Shown here: positions 52,499-61,359 of the stretch, one piece after another | Layout of the letters: every line of letters begins with the position of its first letter | Numbering within the stretch: the stretch's first letter is position 1 | NCBI GenBank assembly: GCA_002381185.1 | Contig: DFOA01000033.1 | Coordinates: 179,385-243,384 of the forward strand | From: Firmicutes bacterium UBA3553 | Lineage (GTDB): Bacteria; Bacillota; Clostridia; Tissierellales; Sedimentibacteraceae | Length of the DNA stretch: 64,000 bases | Direction: 5' to 3' | Program-made: the position numbers and the translations under genes | Notes under the pieces: model-generated | The model's input: only the letters and a program-made list of their open reading frames with translations | What the model was told of the DNA's origin: nothing | Databases searched by the model: none

Positions 52499-54070
52499 AT
52501 GAAAAGAATTATATCTGCATTACTGATTTGTGTGATGATAATCGGAACATTGACAGGCTGTATGTCTGCAAGTGCTCAATCCAGGGATGTTGCACAGAAA
52601 ACTAGTCAAGTGTCATCTCAATCAAGTGCTCAAAAAGCTCCTAAGTACATATTTATGTTCATCGGAGATGGTATGGCAGCAGTACAAGTGAACTCAGCTC
52701 AGATTTACGGCGGAACTAATGAACACAACAATATGAGCCTGGACAAAATGAACTTCCAGGGTTTTGAAGCAGTGGGATATCAAACAACTCAAGATGCAAC
52801 ATCATTTGCGCCGGACTCTGCATCTACAGCCACTTCTCTTTCATCAGGATTTAAAACATGGAGCGGAACTATAGGATTAAAGCCGGTGGGAAATAAAACC
52901 GGTAATAAGCCGGAGAATGTTGATGGAGCAAATGTTCCGCAAACTATAGCAGAAAGACTTAAAGCAGAAAAAGGTATGAAAATTGGTATTATTTCAACAG
53001 TAACAATCAACCATGCCACACCGGCAGCTTACTATGCGCATGTAGCTTCCAGAAATGACTATTATGATATAGCTATGCAAATGTCAGATTCCGGATTTGA
53101 TTATTTCGGAGGCGGTACTATAAGCCAGCCAACAGAAAAAAACGGGGATCAAAAAGATGCGTATGAGGTTTTGAAAGAAAAAGGATATAAAGTGGTAAAT
53201 ACAAAAGAAGATATATTGGCGCTTAACAATAAATCAGGAAAGGTATATGCAGTTACTCCGGTTACTCAGGATAGCGGTGCTATGCCATATGCAATAGATA
53301 ACAAAGCCGGAGACTTAACTCTTGCCGATTTTGTTAAAAAGGGAATTGATGTTCTGGATAATACTAATGGATTTTTCATGATGGCTGAATCAGGTAAAAT
53401 TGACTGGGCAGGTCATGCTAATGACGCAAAAGCAAATATCGGCGATGTTATAGCATTTGAAGAAGCTATACAGGTGGCTATAGATTTTGCAAAAAAACAC
53501 CCTCAAGAAACCTTAATAATTGTAACAGGCGACCATGAAACAGGCGGCATGACAATAGGACAGGCAACGACCGGATATGATACTGCATTTAATGTTTTAG
53601 AAAACCAAAAAATATCTTATATAGCATTTGATGAATTAATAGATGATATGATTGAAGTAAAGCCAGCATTGACATTTGATGATGTGCTGCCGGCCATAAC
53701 TGAAAATTTTGGACTTAAGAACGAATTTACAGATGCTGAAGCCAGTACCAATGAAAAAGCAAAGACATACATGACTCTTGAACTTTCTGACAGTGAAGTA
53801 AAAAGACTCAACACAGCATTTGCTGAAACAATGAAGGCTGAACCTACAAAGAATGAAGAAACAGCTTTATTATATGGCGGCTACAATCCGCTTTCAGTAA
53901 CATTAACTCACATATTAAACAACAAAGCAGGTATAGGCTGGACATCATATTCTCACACAGGAGTACCGGTTCCGGTATATGCAACAGGCGTATGTTCCGG
54001 GTTATTTAACGGTGCATATGAAAATACAGAAGTATATGATAAATTGGTAGAAGCTGTGAAGCTAAAATAA
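52499..54070 (+). CDS. Alkaline phosphatase, lipoprotein
   Basis: A 523-residue secreted phosphomonoesterase. The signal ends in the lipobox LTGC (Cys near residue 21), so it is anchored to the outer face of the membrane. FIGDGMAAVQ provides the first metal ligand, PDSASTATSL the nucleophilic serine, and VTGDHETGGMTIG later metal ligands; YSHTGVPVPVYATG near the end carries the last histidine. It releases phosphate from organic esters. GGAGG precedes the ATG at 52499. No clear Pho-box was seen upstream. Monocistronic. Confidence 0.95.
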   Translation: MKRIISALLICVMIIGTLTGCMSASAQSRDVAQKTSQVSSQSSAQKAPKYIFMFIGDGMAAVQVNSAQIYGGTNEHNNMSLDKMNFQGFEAVGYQTTQDATSFAPDSASTATSLSSGFKTWSGTIGLKPVGNKTGNKPENVDGANVPQTIAERLKAEKGMKIGIISTVTINHATPAAYYAHVASRNDYYDIAMQMSDSGFDYFGGGTISQPTEKNGDQKDAYEVLKEKGYKVVNTKEDILALNNKSGKVYAVTPVTQDSGAMPYAIDNKAGDLTLADFVKKGIDVLDNTNGFFMMAESGKIDWAGHANDAKANIGDVIAFEEAIQVAIDFAKKHPQETLIIVTGDHETGGMTIGQATTGYDTAFNVLENQKISYIAFDELIDDMIEVKPALTFDDVLPAITENFGLKNEFTDAEASTNEKAKTYMTLELSDSEVKRLNTAFAETMKAEPTKNEETALLYGGYNPLSVTLTHILNNKAGIGWTSYSHTGVPVPVYATGVCSGLFNGAYENTEVYDKLVEAVKLK

Positions 54071-54096
54071 TAAGATTAAATTTTCAATAAAACAAT

Positions 54097-54128
54097 AATA
54101 AGGCTGGAAATTATTCCGGCCTTATTTA
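54097..54128 (+). terminator. Terminator after the alkaline phosphatase gene
   Basis: AATAAGGCTGGAA (54097-54109) pairs with TTCCGGCCTTATT (54114-54126) with one mismatch-type G-T position. Confidence 0.75.
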
Positions 54129-54145
54129 AATAAGAGGAGTGACGT

Positions 54146-55297
54146 TTGAAGAAGATGCTTAAGAATGTTAACAGAAAAGAAGCTGTTTTTATTATAACCT
54201 TATTGATAGTATTAGCAGTTCTTATAATATTGCCTACGGGATTTCAAAAACAGGAATACAGATTTACCGAGGGTGTCCGGGCTAAGGTTATTTCCGTCAA
54301 TAACATGGGTATACATGGTTCAGGAATTTCTAAATTAGGAGACCAAAGTGCCTTAATTGAAATAGAGACAGGTTCCCGTAAGGGAGAGCAGATTTGGGCA
54401 AATAATATGCTTACCGGCAGCATGTCCGTGGACAAGATATTTCAGGAGGGGGATAAGGCCTGGGTCTTGATTGGGTTTGATGAAGATAACAATATCAACT
54501 TTGCAAACATGATAGACCATTACCGTGTAGATAAGGAAATTCTTTTAATTGGAGTATTTGCAGTTGTTATAGTTATATTTTCCGGATATACCGGAATTCG
54601 TACATTGCTTTCCTTTGCCTTTGCGCTGCTGAGCATCTGGAAGATTTTAATACCGGCAATGCTCCGCGGGTATAATCCTTTAATAGTTGCATTACTTGCA
54701 GGAAATATACTTACAATTGTTACACTTCTTTTGGTGGCAAACTTTTCTAGAAAGGCATATGCGGCCATTATCAGCGCTGTTATTTGTTCTTTAGCCACAT
54801 GTCTTCTTGCAATTATTTTTGGAAATCTGTTTAATATACACGGTGCGGTAATGGAGGGAGCCGAATCACTTCTGTATGCGGGATTTATGAATATTGACTT
54901 AACTTCCATTTTCCAGGCAGGGATATATCTTGCAAGTTCAGGTGCAATACTTGACCTGGCAATAGACATTTCATCAGCACTTGAAGAGATTGTCAATAAC
55001 AACCCGGGTGTAACCAAGGCAGAGCTTATAAAATCAGGACTTAACATCGGAAAATCCGTAGTCGGCAGTCAAACTACCACGTTGCTGCTTGCATACATGG
55101 GAAGTTATATAACTGTTATGATGGTATACATGGCACAAGGCACACCAATGATGAACATTTTAAATTCCAAGCCAATCGCAGCCGAAATGCTTCATACATT
55201 TGTGGGCTGTCTGGGCCTTGTCCTGGTATCACCACTGACGTCAATAATCTGTGGATTAATTTATGAAAAAAGCAATAATGTTGTGGATAACAAATAA
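54146..55297 (+). CDS. YibE/F family membrane protein
   Basis: A 383-residue YibE/F-like protein. One N-terminal helix (about 12-32), an extracytoplasmic beta domain (35-125), then about seven hydrophobic helices. LRGYNPLIVALLAGNILTIV and FQAGIYLASSGAILDLAIDI are family signatures. Its function is unknown; a transport role has been suggested for the family. The TTG at 54146 is six nt from GAGGAG; an ATG at 54155 is farther away. Terminators flank the gene upstream only. Confidence 0.88.
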   Translation: MKKMLKNVNRKEAVFIITLLIVLAVLIILPTGFQKQEYRFTEGVRAKVISVNNMGIHGSGISKLGDQSALIEIETGSRKGEQIWANNMLTGSMSVDKIFQEGDKAWVLIGFDEDNNINFANMIDHYRVDKEILLIGVFAVVIVIFSGYTGIRTLLSFAFALLSIWKILIPAMLRGYNPLIVALLAGNILTIVTLLLVANFSRKAYAAIISAVICSLATCLLAIIFGNLFNIHGAVMEGAESLLYAGFMNIDLTSIFQAGIYLASSGAILDLAIDISSALEEIVNNNPGVTKAELIKSGLNIGKSVVGSQTTTLLLAYMGSYITVMMVYMAQGTPMMNILNSKPIAAEMLHTFVGCLGLVLVSPLTSIICGLIYEKSNNVVDNK

Positions 55298-55389
55298 TAA
55301 TACTTAAATAATGTACACTATTGTACTTTTTTCTTGTATTCAAACATATTTTGGATATAATTAATAAAAAAGGTACAAGAAGGATTTCC

Positions 55390-56622
55390 ATGAGTTTTAA
55401 TATAAATATGCCAAATGAAGTAACAACAGCTTTAAATTTATTAAATAATAATGGGTTTGAAGCATATATAGTGGGAGGCTGCGTAAGAGACAGCCTGCTT
55501 GGTGCTGTTCCTAACGACTGGGATATTACAACATCAGCAAAGCCTGATGAAATCATCTGCTGCTTTAATGGTTACAGGACCATAAATACAGGACTTAAAC
55601 ACGGAACCGTCACAGTTTTAATAAATGGCAGTCAGCTTGAGGTTACAACTTACAGAATTGATGGCGAGTATACAGACAACAGGCGTCCTGATTCGGTGCT
55701 TTTTACAAACGATGTTTCTCATGATTTAAAGCGAAGAGATTTTACCATTAATTCGCTTGCATACAACAGTGAAGGAATGGTTGATTTGTTCGGCGGAGCT
55801 GCCGATATCGAAAATAAAGTAGTAAGATGCGTGGGCGAACCTGACGAAAGGTTTAACGAGGATGGTCTAAGGATTTTAAGAGCACTGCGTTTTGCTTCTG
55901 TGTTGGACTTTAACATTGACAAAAATACTTCTTCAAGCATTCATAAAAATAAAGAGCTTTTGAACAATATTTCTAAGGAAAGAATATCCTCTGAATTCAA
56001 CAAGCTTATAGCAGGCACCAATTATCACAATATTATGAAGGAATACAGGGATGTAATTGAAGTGTTCATTCCTGAAGCAGGAAGAATCAGTGAAGAAAAC
56101 TGGAATAATATTTTAGATTCAATGAATTTTGTTGAGGGTACAGTTTTAAGGCTGTCATTGCTGCTGCATAAAACAAATAATGCAGAAAATATATTAAAAA
56201 ATCTGAAATATGACGGTATAACCATTAAATCTGTCAAAACCATAGTGGCATATAGTGATGAAGAAGTGATTCCTGATAAAATAAGAATAAAAAAACAGCT
56301 TAATAAGATTGGCCATGAAAACTATGTTAATTTATTAAAATTCAAGACTGCTGTTTTTATGGCGCAGAAAAATAAATATGAGCATGAGATTATTAATATA
56401 AAAAATGCAGAAATAATTTTAAATAACATATTGAAGAATAAAGAATGCTACAGCTTAAAGATGCTTGCAATTAACGGAGAAGATCTGATGCATGAAGGAT
56501 TCACCAAAGGAATTTATTTAGGTACAATTTTGAATGATATTTTAAATTTAGTAATTGAAGAAAAACTGGAAAACAGTAAAGATGTATTGATCGGCTGCGT
56601 AAAAAAATACAAAAAAATTTGA
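55390..56622 (+). CDS. cca: CCA tRNA nucleotidyltransferase
   Basis: A 410-residue class II nucleotidyltransferase that builds or repairs the 3' CCA of tRNAs. IVGGCVRDSLLG and NDWDITTSAKP (catalytic Asp pair) form the head. RRDFTINSLAYN, RFNEDGLRILRALRFAS and the ISKERISSEFNKLIAG neck follow. The C-terminal body is shorter than in enzymes with an HD domain. Start at 55390 with AAGAAGGA upstream; the long in-frame extension to 55321 is not supported. The promoter of the T-box operon begins ten bases after its stop. Confidence 0.95.
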   Translation: MSFNINMPNEVTTALNLLNNNGFEAYIVGGCVRDSLLGAVPNDWDITTSAKPDEIICCFNGYRTINTGLKHGTVTVLINGSQLEVTTYRIDGEYTDNRRPDSVLFTNDVSHDLKRRDFTINSLAYNSEGMVDLFGGAADIENKVVRCVGEPDERFNEDGLRILRALRFASVLDFNIDKNTSSSIHKNKELLNNISKERISSEFNKLIAGTNYHNIMKEYRDVIEVFIPEAGRISEENWNNILDSMNFVEGTVLRLSLLLHKTNNAENILKNLKYDGITIKSVKTIVAYSDEEVIPDKIRIKKQLNKIGHENYVNLLKFKTAVFMAQKNKYEHEIINIKNAEIILNNILKNKECYSLKMLAINGEDLMHEGFTKGIYLGTILNDILNLVIEEKLENSKDVLIGCVKKYKKI

Positions 56623-56631
56623 AATTAGTTA

Positions 56632-56660
56632 TTGACAAATAAAAATCCAGGTGGTAGAAT
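56632..56660 (+). promoter_or_regulatory. Promoter of the T-box operon
   Basis: TTGACA (56632-56637), 17 bp, TAGAAT (56655-56660): a near-consensus promoter that begins right after cca. Confidence 0.8.
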
Positions 56661-56689
56661 CACAAACAATAATACAAAAACAAACCGTT

Positions 56690-56938
56690 GAAGCGAAGAT
56701 TAAACTGATATGTGCACTTACAGAGAGCAGGGGAAGATGAGAGCCTTGCAGAACGCAGTACAGCAAATGGATCGCCGAGGGTGAGGTGAACGGGTGAACA
56801 CTCTAGTATCTGAAACGTATGCCTACGTTACAAGGCAGAAAATGTGATAGCATTTTTGTTAAAGTGGATTGATTTTCAGTCAATTAAGGTGGTACCGCAG
56901 GAATTTATGCCTGTCCTTTTTATAAGGACGGGTTTTTT
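56690..56938 (+). promoter_or_regulatory. T-box leader, probably tryptophan-specific
   Basis: The T-box sequence AAGGTGGTACCGC lies at 56886-56898, and a terminator hairpin (56910-56918 with 56924-56932, then TTTTTT) follows. Upstream is the long stem I with GTTGAAGCGAAGA at its base and an ACAGAGAGC element. In the specifier loop region, GCAAATGGATCGCCGAGG places TGG (56768-56770) where the codon is expected, so uncharged tRNA-Trp is the likely ligand. The neighbouring binding proteins resemble the TrpX group, which agrees. The T-box is certain; the specifier is inferred. Confidence 0.92.
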
Positions 56939-56977
56939 GTTTTTGTACTATAAATCATATGTTATAGGAGAAAGAAC

Positions 56978-57988
56978 ATGAAAAAATTAATTGCAGTTTT
57001 AATGGTGGCAGTAATGCTTATTACGGCTGCTGCAGGGTGCAGTGCAAAAGCAAATGAAAATGTTGATTCAGCGACTGACAGTAACAAGGCAGATCCGGCT
57101 GCTGCAGAAAAATTAAGGATAGGTGTTGTTCAGGCACAAAATCATCCATCTCTTGACGAAATAAGAGAGAACATAATCATGGGGCTTGAGGAGCAGATGA
57201 AAGACAAGGTGGAAATAATATACAAGGATGCACAAAGTGACCCCACAAACATTAATACCATAATTAACCAATTCGTGGGTGATAAGGTCGATATGATAAT
57301 CCCCATAGCTACAGGTGCGGCACAGACGGCGCTGGCGTCTACAAAAGATATTCCTATAGTATTTGCCGCCGTAAGCTATCCCGTACAGGCAGGGCTTGTT
57401 AAGGATTTGAACATCACTGACCAGAACATAACAGGCGTGTCTAACGCAATTGCCATAGAAGAAGTATTCAAGCTTTCTCAGGAGCTTACTCCAGATGTTG
57501 AAACTTACGGATTCATTTATAACCTGGGCGAAGTTAATGCGGTAACAAGCATTGAAAGAGCAAAAAAACATTGCGATGCAAACGGACTGAAATATGTGGA
57601 GGCAAACATCACGAATTCAAGCGAGCTGCTGCAGGCAGTCCAATCTTTGACGGACAAAGTCGATGCGATATTTGTACCTAATGACAATACAGTTGCCATG
57701 GCAATGCCGGTTCTGTCACAGGAGAGCATAAAAGCAGGCATTCCTGTATATGCAGGTGCGGATTCACTGATTAAGGACGGAGGTTTTGCGACAGTCGGAA
57801 TTGATTACAAATCCCTCGGCAGACAGACAGCAGATATGGCGGTAAGAATTTTAAACGGTGAGAAAATTGGGGAAAATCCCATTGAAGTTATAAATCAGTA
57901 TTCAAATATGATTAATATGACAACCTTAAAGGCGTTAGGGTTAGAAATTGATGAAGAAAAATTAAAAGACTTTCAGCTTATTTATTAA
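56978..57988 (+). CDS. ABC transporter binding lipoprotein 1 (TrpX-like)
   Basis: A 336-residue lipoprotein of the ABC_sub_bind family. The signal ends in AAGC (Cys near residue 21), and the mature part has IGVVQAQNHPSLDEIRENI, DAQSDPTNINTIINQFV and PNDNTVAMAMP. This family includes TrpX, a tryptophan-binding protein in streptococci controlled by a Trp T-box. The T-box in front agrees with that substrate. TATAGGAGAAAGAAC precedes the ATG. It is followed 17 bp later by a close tandem paralogue. Confidence 0.92.
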   Translation: MKKLIAVLMVAVMLITAAAGCSAKANENVDSATDSNKADPAAAEKLRIGVVQAQNHPSLDEIRENIIMGLEEQMKDKVEIIYKDAQSDPTNINTIINQFVGDKVDMIIPIATGAAQTALASTKDIPIVFAAVSYPVQAGLVKDLNITDQNITGVSNAIAIEEVFKLSQELTPDVETYGFIYNLGEVNAVTSIERAKKHCDANGLKYVEANITNSSELLQAVQSLTDKVDAIFVPNDNTVAMAMPVLSQESIKAGIPVYAGADSLIKDGGFATVGIDYKSLGRQTADMAVRILNGEKIGENPIEVINQYSNMINMTTLKALGLEIDEEKLKDFQLIY

Positions 57989-58005
57989 AAATCAGGAGGA
58001 AAAAA

Positions 58006-59028
58006 ATGAGAAAAATTATATCAATTATTATAGCACTGTCAATGGTATTTGCATTATTGACAGGATGTGCAACAAGCGCAGAGACTGCAGAACCAAAAGC
58101 TACGGAAACAGTAAACGGGGCAGCAAAAAATTCAGAAAGCAATGAAAAAATAAAAATAGGAATAATACAGCCCGTGGAACACCCTTCTTTAAACCAAATC
58201 AGGGAGTATATAATCAAGGGGCTGGAAGAACAGGGATTGAAAGATAAGGTTGAAATAACCTACAAGGATGCACAGGGAGATCCATCCAACATCAACACTA
58301 TAGTTTCTCAGTTTGTGGGAGATAAAATGGATGTTATAGTTCCTATCGGAACGGGGGCTGCACAAAGTGCCGCAGCGGCTACAAAGGATATTCCGGTAAT
58401 ATTTGCGGCAGCAAGCTACCCTGTCGAAGCAGGACTGGTGAAGGATTTAAATAAACCCGAAGCAAATGTAACAGGAGTATCTGATGCAATAGATATTAAA
58501 CAGATATTTGACTTGGCATTTGAATTGACACCGGATATAAAGACATTTGGATTTATTTACAACACAGGGGAAGTAAATTCAGCAGCAGCTATTGAAAAAG
58601 CAAAAGAATATCTGGATGAAAAGAAAATCGAATATGTTGAGGCAACAATTACAAACTCTGGTGAATTGCTTCAGGCAGCTCAATCGCTGGTCGGAAAAGC
58701 AGATGCAATATTTACGCCCACTGACAACACCGTTGCGTCGGCAATGCCTGTATTATCTGCAGAAGCCGCAAATGCAGGAATTCCGGTTTACACGGGAGCA
58801 GATTCACTGGTAGCTGACGGAGGTTTTGCAACCGTGGGAGTTGATTACACAGTATTGGGAAGACAGGTTGCTGAAATGGTAAAAAGGGTTATAGACGGTG
58901 AGGCTATTACTGACATACCCGTTGAAACATTAAAGGAATATGAAAAAATAATCAACACAACAACAGCAAAACAAATAGGAGTTGAAATTTCTGAAGAGGC
59001 ATTAAAGGAATTTCAGGTTATAGAGTAA
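58006..59028 (+). CDS. ABC transporter binding lipoprotein 2 (TrpX-like, tandem paralogue)
   Basis: A 340-residue lipoprotein clearly duplicated from the preceding gene. The lipobox is LTGC; IGIIQPVEHPSLNQIREYI and PTDNTVASAMPV are collinear with the first copy. Differences are spread along the protein, so the duplication is old and the two may have different ligands or affinities. AGGAGGAAAAA precedes the ATG. The gap to the permease gene is filled by a palindromic repeat element at 59038-59105. Confidence 0.92.
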   Translation: MRKIISIIIALSMVFALLTGCATSAETAEPKATETVNGAAKNSESNEKIKIGIIQPVEHPSLNQIREYIIKGLEEQGLKDKVEITYKDAQGDPSNINTIVSQFVGDKMDVIVPIGTGAAQSAAAATKDIPVIFAAASYPVEAGLVKDLNKPEANVTGVSDAIDIKQIFDLAFELTPDIKTFGFIYNTGEVNSAAAIEKAKEYLDEKKIEYVEATITNSGELLQAAQSLVGKADAIFTPTDNTVASAMPVLSAEAANAGIPVYTGADSLVADGGFATVGVDYTVLGRQVAEMVKRVIDGEAITDIPVETLKEYEKIINTTTAKQIGVEISEEALKEFQVIE

Positions 59029-59037
59029 TAGATTTGG

Positions 59038-59105
59038 CTGTCATTCTGAATCACAGGTGAAGAATCTACAATATTGAGATATTTTGCTAAGGTTCAGAAT
59101 GACAG
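59038..59105 (+). repeat. Palindromic interspersed-repeat element
   Basis: CTGTCATTCTGAA (59038-59050) and TTCAGAATGACAG (59093-59105) are perfect 13-bp inverted repeats, and the interior is partly self-complementary (GAAGAATCT with AGATATTTTG). The outer sequence resembles the widespread TGTCATTCTGA...GAAGAATCT small palindromes found in many bacterial genomes. It sits inside the importer operon between the second binding protein and the permease. No second copy was seen in this window. Confidence 0.75.
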
Positions 59106-59127
59106 TCTGAAATACAGGAGGGTTAAA

Positions 59128-60024
59128 ATGAGTTTAACAGCATTTATGGGAGCAATCGAATTAGGGCTTGTTTATTCGCTCCTGGCATTTGGGACATATA
59201 TATCATTCAGAATTTTAAATGTGGCCGATCTGACGGTCGACGGAAGTTTTGTTTTAGGGGCGGCGGTTTCTGCAGTATTCACATTTCACGACATGCCCAT
59301 TGCAGGATTAATATTGGCAATATGTGCAGGGGCGGCTGCAGGCATCATTACTGCGCTTCTTCAGACTAAAATGGGTATACAGCCCATACTTGCAGGGATT
59401 CTGACTATGACGGGATTGTATTCCATTAATTTAATGGTTATGGAGGGTAAGGCCAACATACCTTTGTTGAATAAAGACAGCATATTTACTTATGCTTATG
59501 GGGCGTTTGATAGTAAAGCATATAAAATACTTGCACTTCTGATAATTGTTTCTGTGGTATTTATACTGCTGAATTGGTTTTTCAGAACACAGCTGGGGCT
59601 GTCCATAAGGGCTACAGGAGATAATGAAGATATGTGCAGGGCATCTTCAATCGACACTGATTTTATTAAAATCGTAGGGTTTGCTTTGTCAAATGCAATA
59701 GTTGCACTGTCGGGCGCATTGGTTGCTCAAATGCAGCAGTCAGCAGACATAAATATGGGTGCGGGAATGGTCGTAATAAGCTTTGCTTCAATCATAATAG
59801 GAAGTGTGATAATTAAAAACAAAAATATTACTCTGGGACTTGTATCTGTAATAATAGGTTCTGTAATTTACAGATTTATAATTGCATTAATACTGACAAC
59901 GAGCTTTCCGCCCTCTTATTTGAAATTAATATCATCGCTGGTTGTTGTAACGGCGCTTTCGGTTCCCAATATTAAAAAGAAGATGGAAATGGAAAGAATG
60001 AGAAGGGGGAGAGCGCAGTGTTAA
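59128..60024 (+). CDS. ABC transporter permease (TrpY-like)
   Basis: A 298-residue permease of the branched-chain/LivH-like superfamily used by ABC_sub_bind systems. About eight hydrophobic helices, with VADLTVDGSFVLGAAVSA near the N-terminus and LGLSIRATGDNEDMCRASSI as the cytoplasmic coupling loop. It would work with the two binding lipoproteins and the ATPase. Start at the ATG at 59128 behind AGGAGGG; a longer frame from 59074 would run through the repeat element. It overlaps the ATPase gene by 7 bp. Confidence 0.92.
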   Translation: MSLTAFMGAIELGLVYSLLAFGTYISFRILNVADLTVDGSFVLGAAVSAVFTFHDMPIAGLILAICAGAAAGIITALLQTKMGIQPILAGILTMTGLYSINLMVMEGKANIPLLNKDSIFTYAYGAFDSKAYKILALLIIVSVVFILLNWFFRTQLGLSIRATGDNEDMCRASSIDTDFIKIVGFALSNAIVALSGALVAQMQQSADINMGAGMVVISFASIIIGSVIIKNKNITLGLVSVIIGSVIYRFIIALILTTSFPPSYLKLISSLVVVTALSVPNIKKKMEMERMRRGRAQC

Positions 60025-60809
60025 AAATAGAGTCTGTAAACAAGGTATTTAACAAAAATACACCTGACGAACATAAGGCGCTGGACAATTTAAGCCTTAA
60101 CGTTGCAGAAGGGGAATTCATAACTGTAATAGGCGGCAACGGGGCGGGAAAATCAAGCATGTTCAATGTTATATCAGGAACAATGATGTGTGATTCCGGA
60201 AATATTATATTGGGTGGTGAGAATATCACCTTCATGCCTGAACATAAAAGAGCAGCCTTTATAGGGCGTATTTTCCAGGACCCCATGAAAGGAACCGCTC
60301 CTAATTTAACCGTAGGTGAAAATTTGATCATTGCATATATGAGAAGTACTAAAAAGAATATTATGAGTGTGCCTTCAAAAAAGGAAAAAAATTATATAAG
60401 GGAACACCTTGCAGCTTTAAATCTCGGGCTTGAGGACAGAATGAACACAAAAATCGGACTGTTATCAGGAGGACAGAGACAGGCTGTCACACTGGTCATG
60501 GCAACATTGATTAAACCAAGGTTACTGCTGCTTGATGAGCATACTGCTGCTCTTGACCCCTTAAGCGCCGAATCTGTCCTGGAGCTGACAAAAAAAATTG
60601 TGGCAGAAAACAACATAACAACATTAATGATAACTCACAACATTTCATCTGCCCTGGCAATGGGAACAAGGACCATCATGATGGACTCAGGCGCTGTTGT
60701 TATCGACATTAATGGAGACGAGAGAAAAGAGCTTTCCGTCCAGGATGTTCTTCAAAAATTCAACAATATAAAAAACAAAACATTTGATGATGACAATGTA
60801 CTTTTATAA
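60018..60809 (+). CDS. ABC transporter ATPase (TrpZ-like)
   Basis: A 263-residue ATPase. Walker A is GGNGAGKSS, the signature is LLSGGQRQAVTLVMATL, and Walker B is LLLLDEHTAALDP, with THN as the switch. The H in DEH and the signature match the ATPases of ABC_sub_bind importers. The GTG start at 60018 follows GGGGGAG and overlaps the permease gene by 7 bp. Last gene of the T-box operon. A terminator lies at 60901. Confidence 0.93.
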   Translation: MLKIESVNKVFNKNTPDEHKALDNLSLNVAEGEFITVIGGNGAGKSSMFNVISGTMMCDSGNIILGGENITFMPEHKRAAFIGRIFQDPMKGTAPNLTVGENLIIAYMRSTKKNIMSVPSKKEKNYIREHLAALNLGLEDRMNTKIGLLSGGQRQAVTLVMATLIKPRLLLLDEHTAALDPLSAESVLELTKKIVAENNITTLMITHNISSALAMGTRTIMMDSGAVVIDINGDERKELSVQDVLQKFNNIKNKTFDDDNVLL

Positions 60810-60900
60810 CATATGGTTACACCTTCAAACATTCTGCAAGCAAGTTATTCATGATTCCAACAAATTATTTATAATGCAGGCAGAATGATTAGTAACAATA

Positions 60901-60935
60901 AAGGTTCTGACTATTTTAGTCAGAACCCTTTTTTA
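60901..60935. terminator. Terminator between the importer operon and the zinc-ribbon gene
   Basis: GGTTCTGACT pairs with AGTCAGAACC around five bases, followed by TTTTTT. The left side AAGG reads weakly on the reverse strand. The gap 60810-60900 holds nothing else. Confidence 0.85.
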
Positions 60936-61154
60936 ATCGGTGTAAACAAATACTTCCTCAAATCCGCATTCAGGACAGTTAACAGTGACTTCGTAGCTGT
61001 AGGCTGAAAGCACCTTTACATTGGTACATTCGCTGGCATTTTCATCCTTGCCCTTAAATTTTGCTTTTTTTTGGGCTGCTTCACCCTTTGCATATGTGTA
61101 ATAGTATCTTTTCCCGCAATTTTCACACTTGCGTCTTCCTTTAATTGCTATCAT
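60933..61154 (-). CDS. Small zinc-ribbon-like protein
   Basis: A 73-residue protein with two CxxC pairs, CENCG near residue 10 and CPECG near residue 62, framing a basic, lysine-rich middle. This is a typical zinc-ribbon layout, and GRRKCENCGKRYYYTYAKGE resembles no named family I know. A nucleic-acid or regulatory role is possible but not shown. GGATGTGAAATA precedes the ATG. Monocistronic. Confidence 0.65.
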   Translation of the reverse strand: MIAIKGRRKCENCGKRYYYTYAKGEAAQKKAKFKGKDENASECTNVKVLSAYSYEVTVNCPECGFEEVFVYTD

Positions 61155-61359
61155 TATTTCACATCCTAGTACTTTATTTATTAGCGGTAAATTCTGGTTT
61201 ATATAAGGAATATTCTAAATTTCTTTACTAGTATAGCATAATAAAATTAAAAATCAAGTTTCATATTAGTATTCAATACAACTAAAACAATTTCAAGATA
61301 CTAATTGAAAAAAATAATAAATAATGATATCATACCTTATATCAGTAGGAGGACTAATT

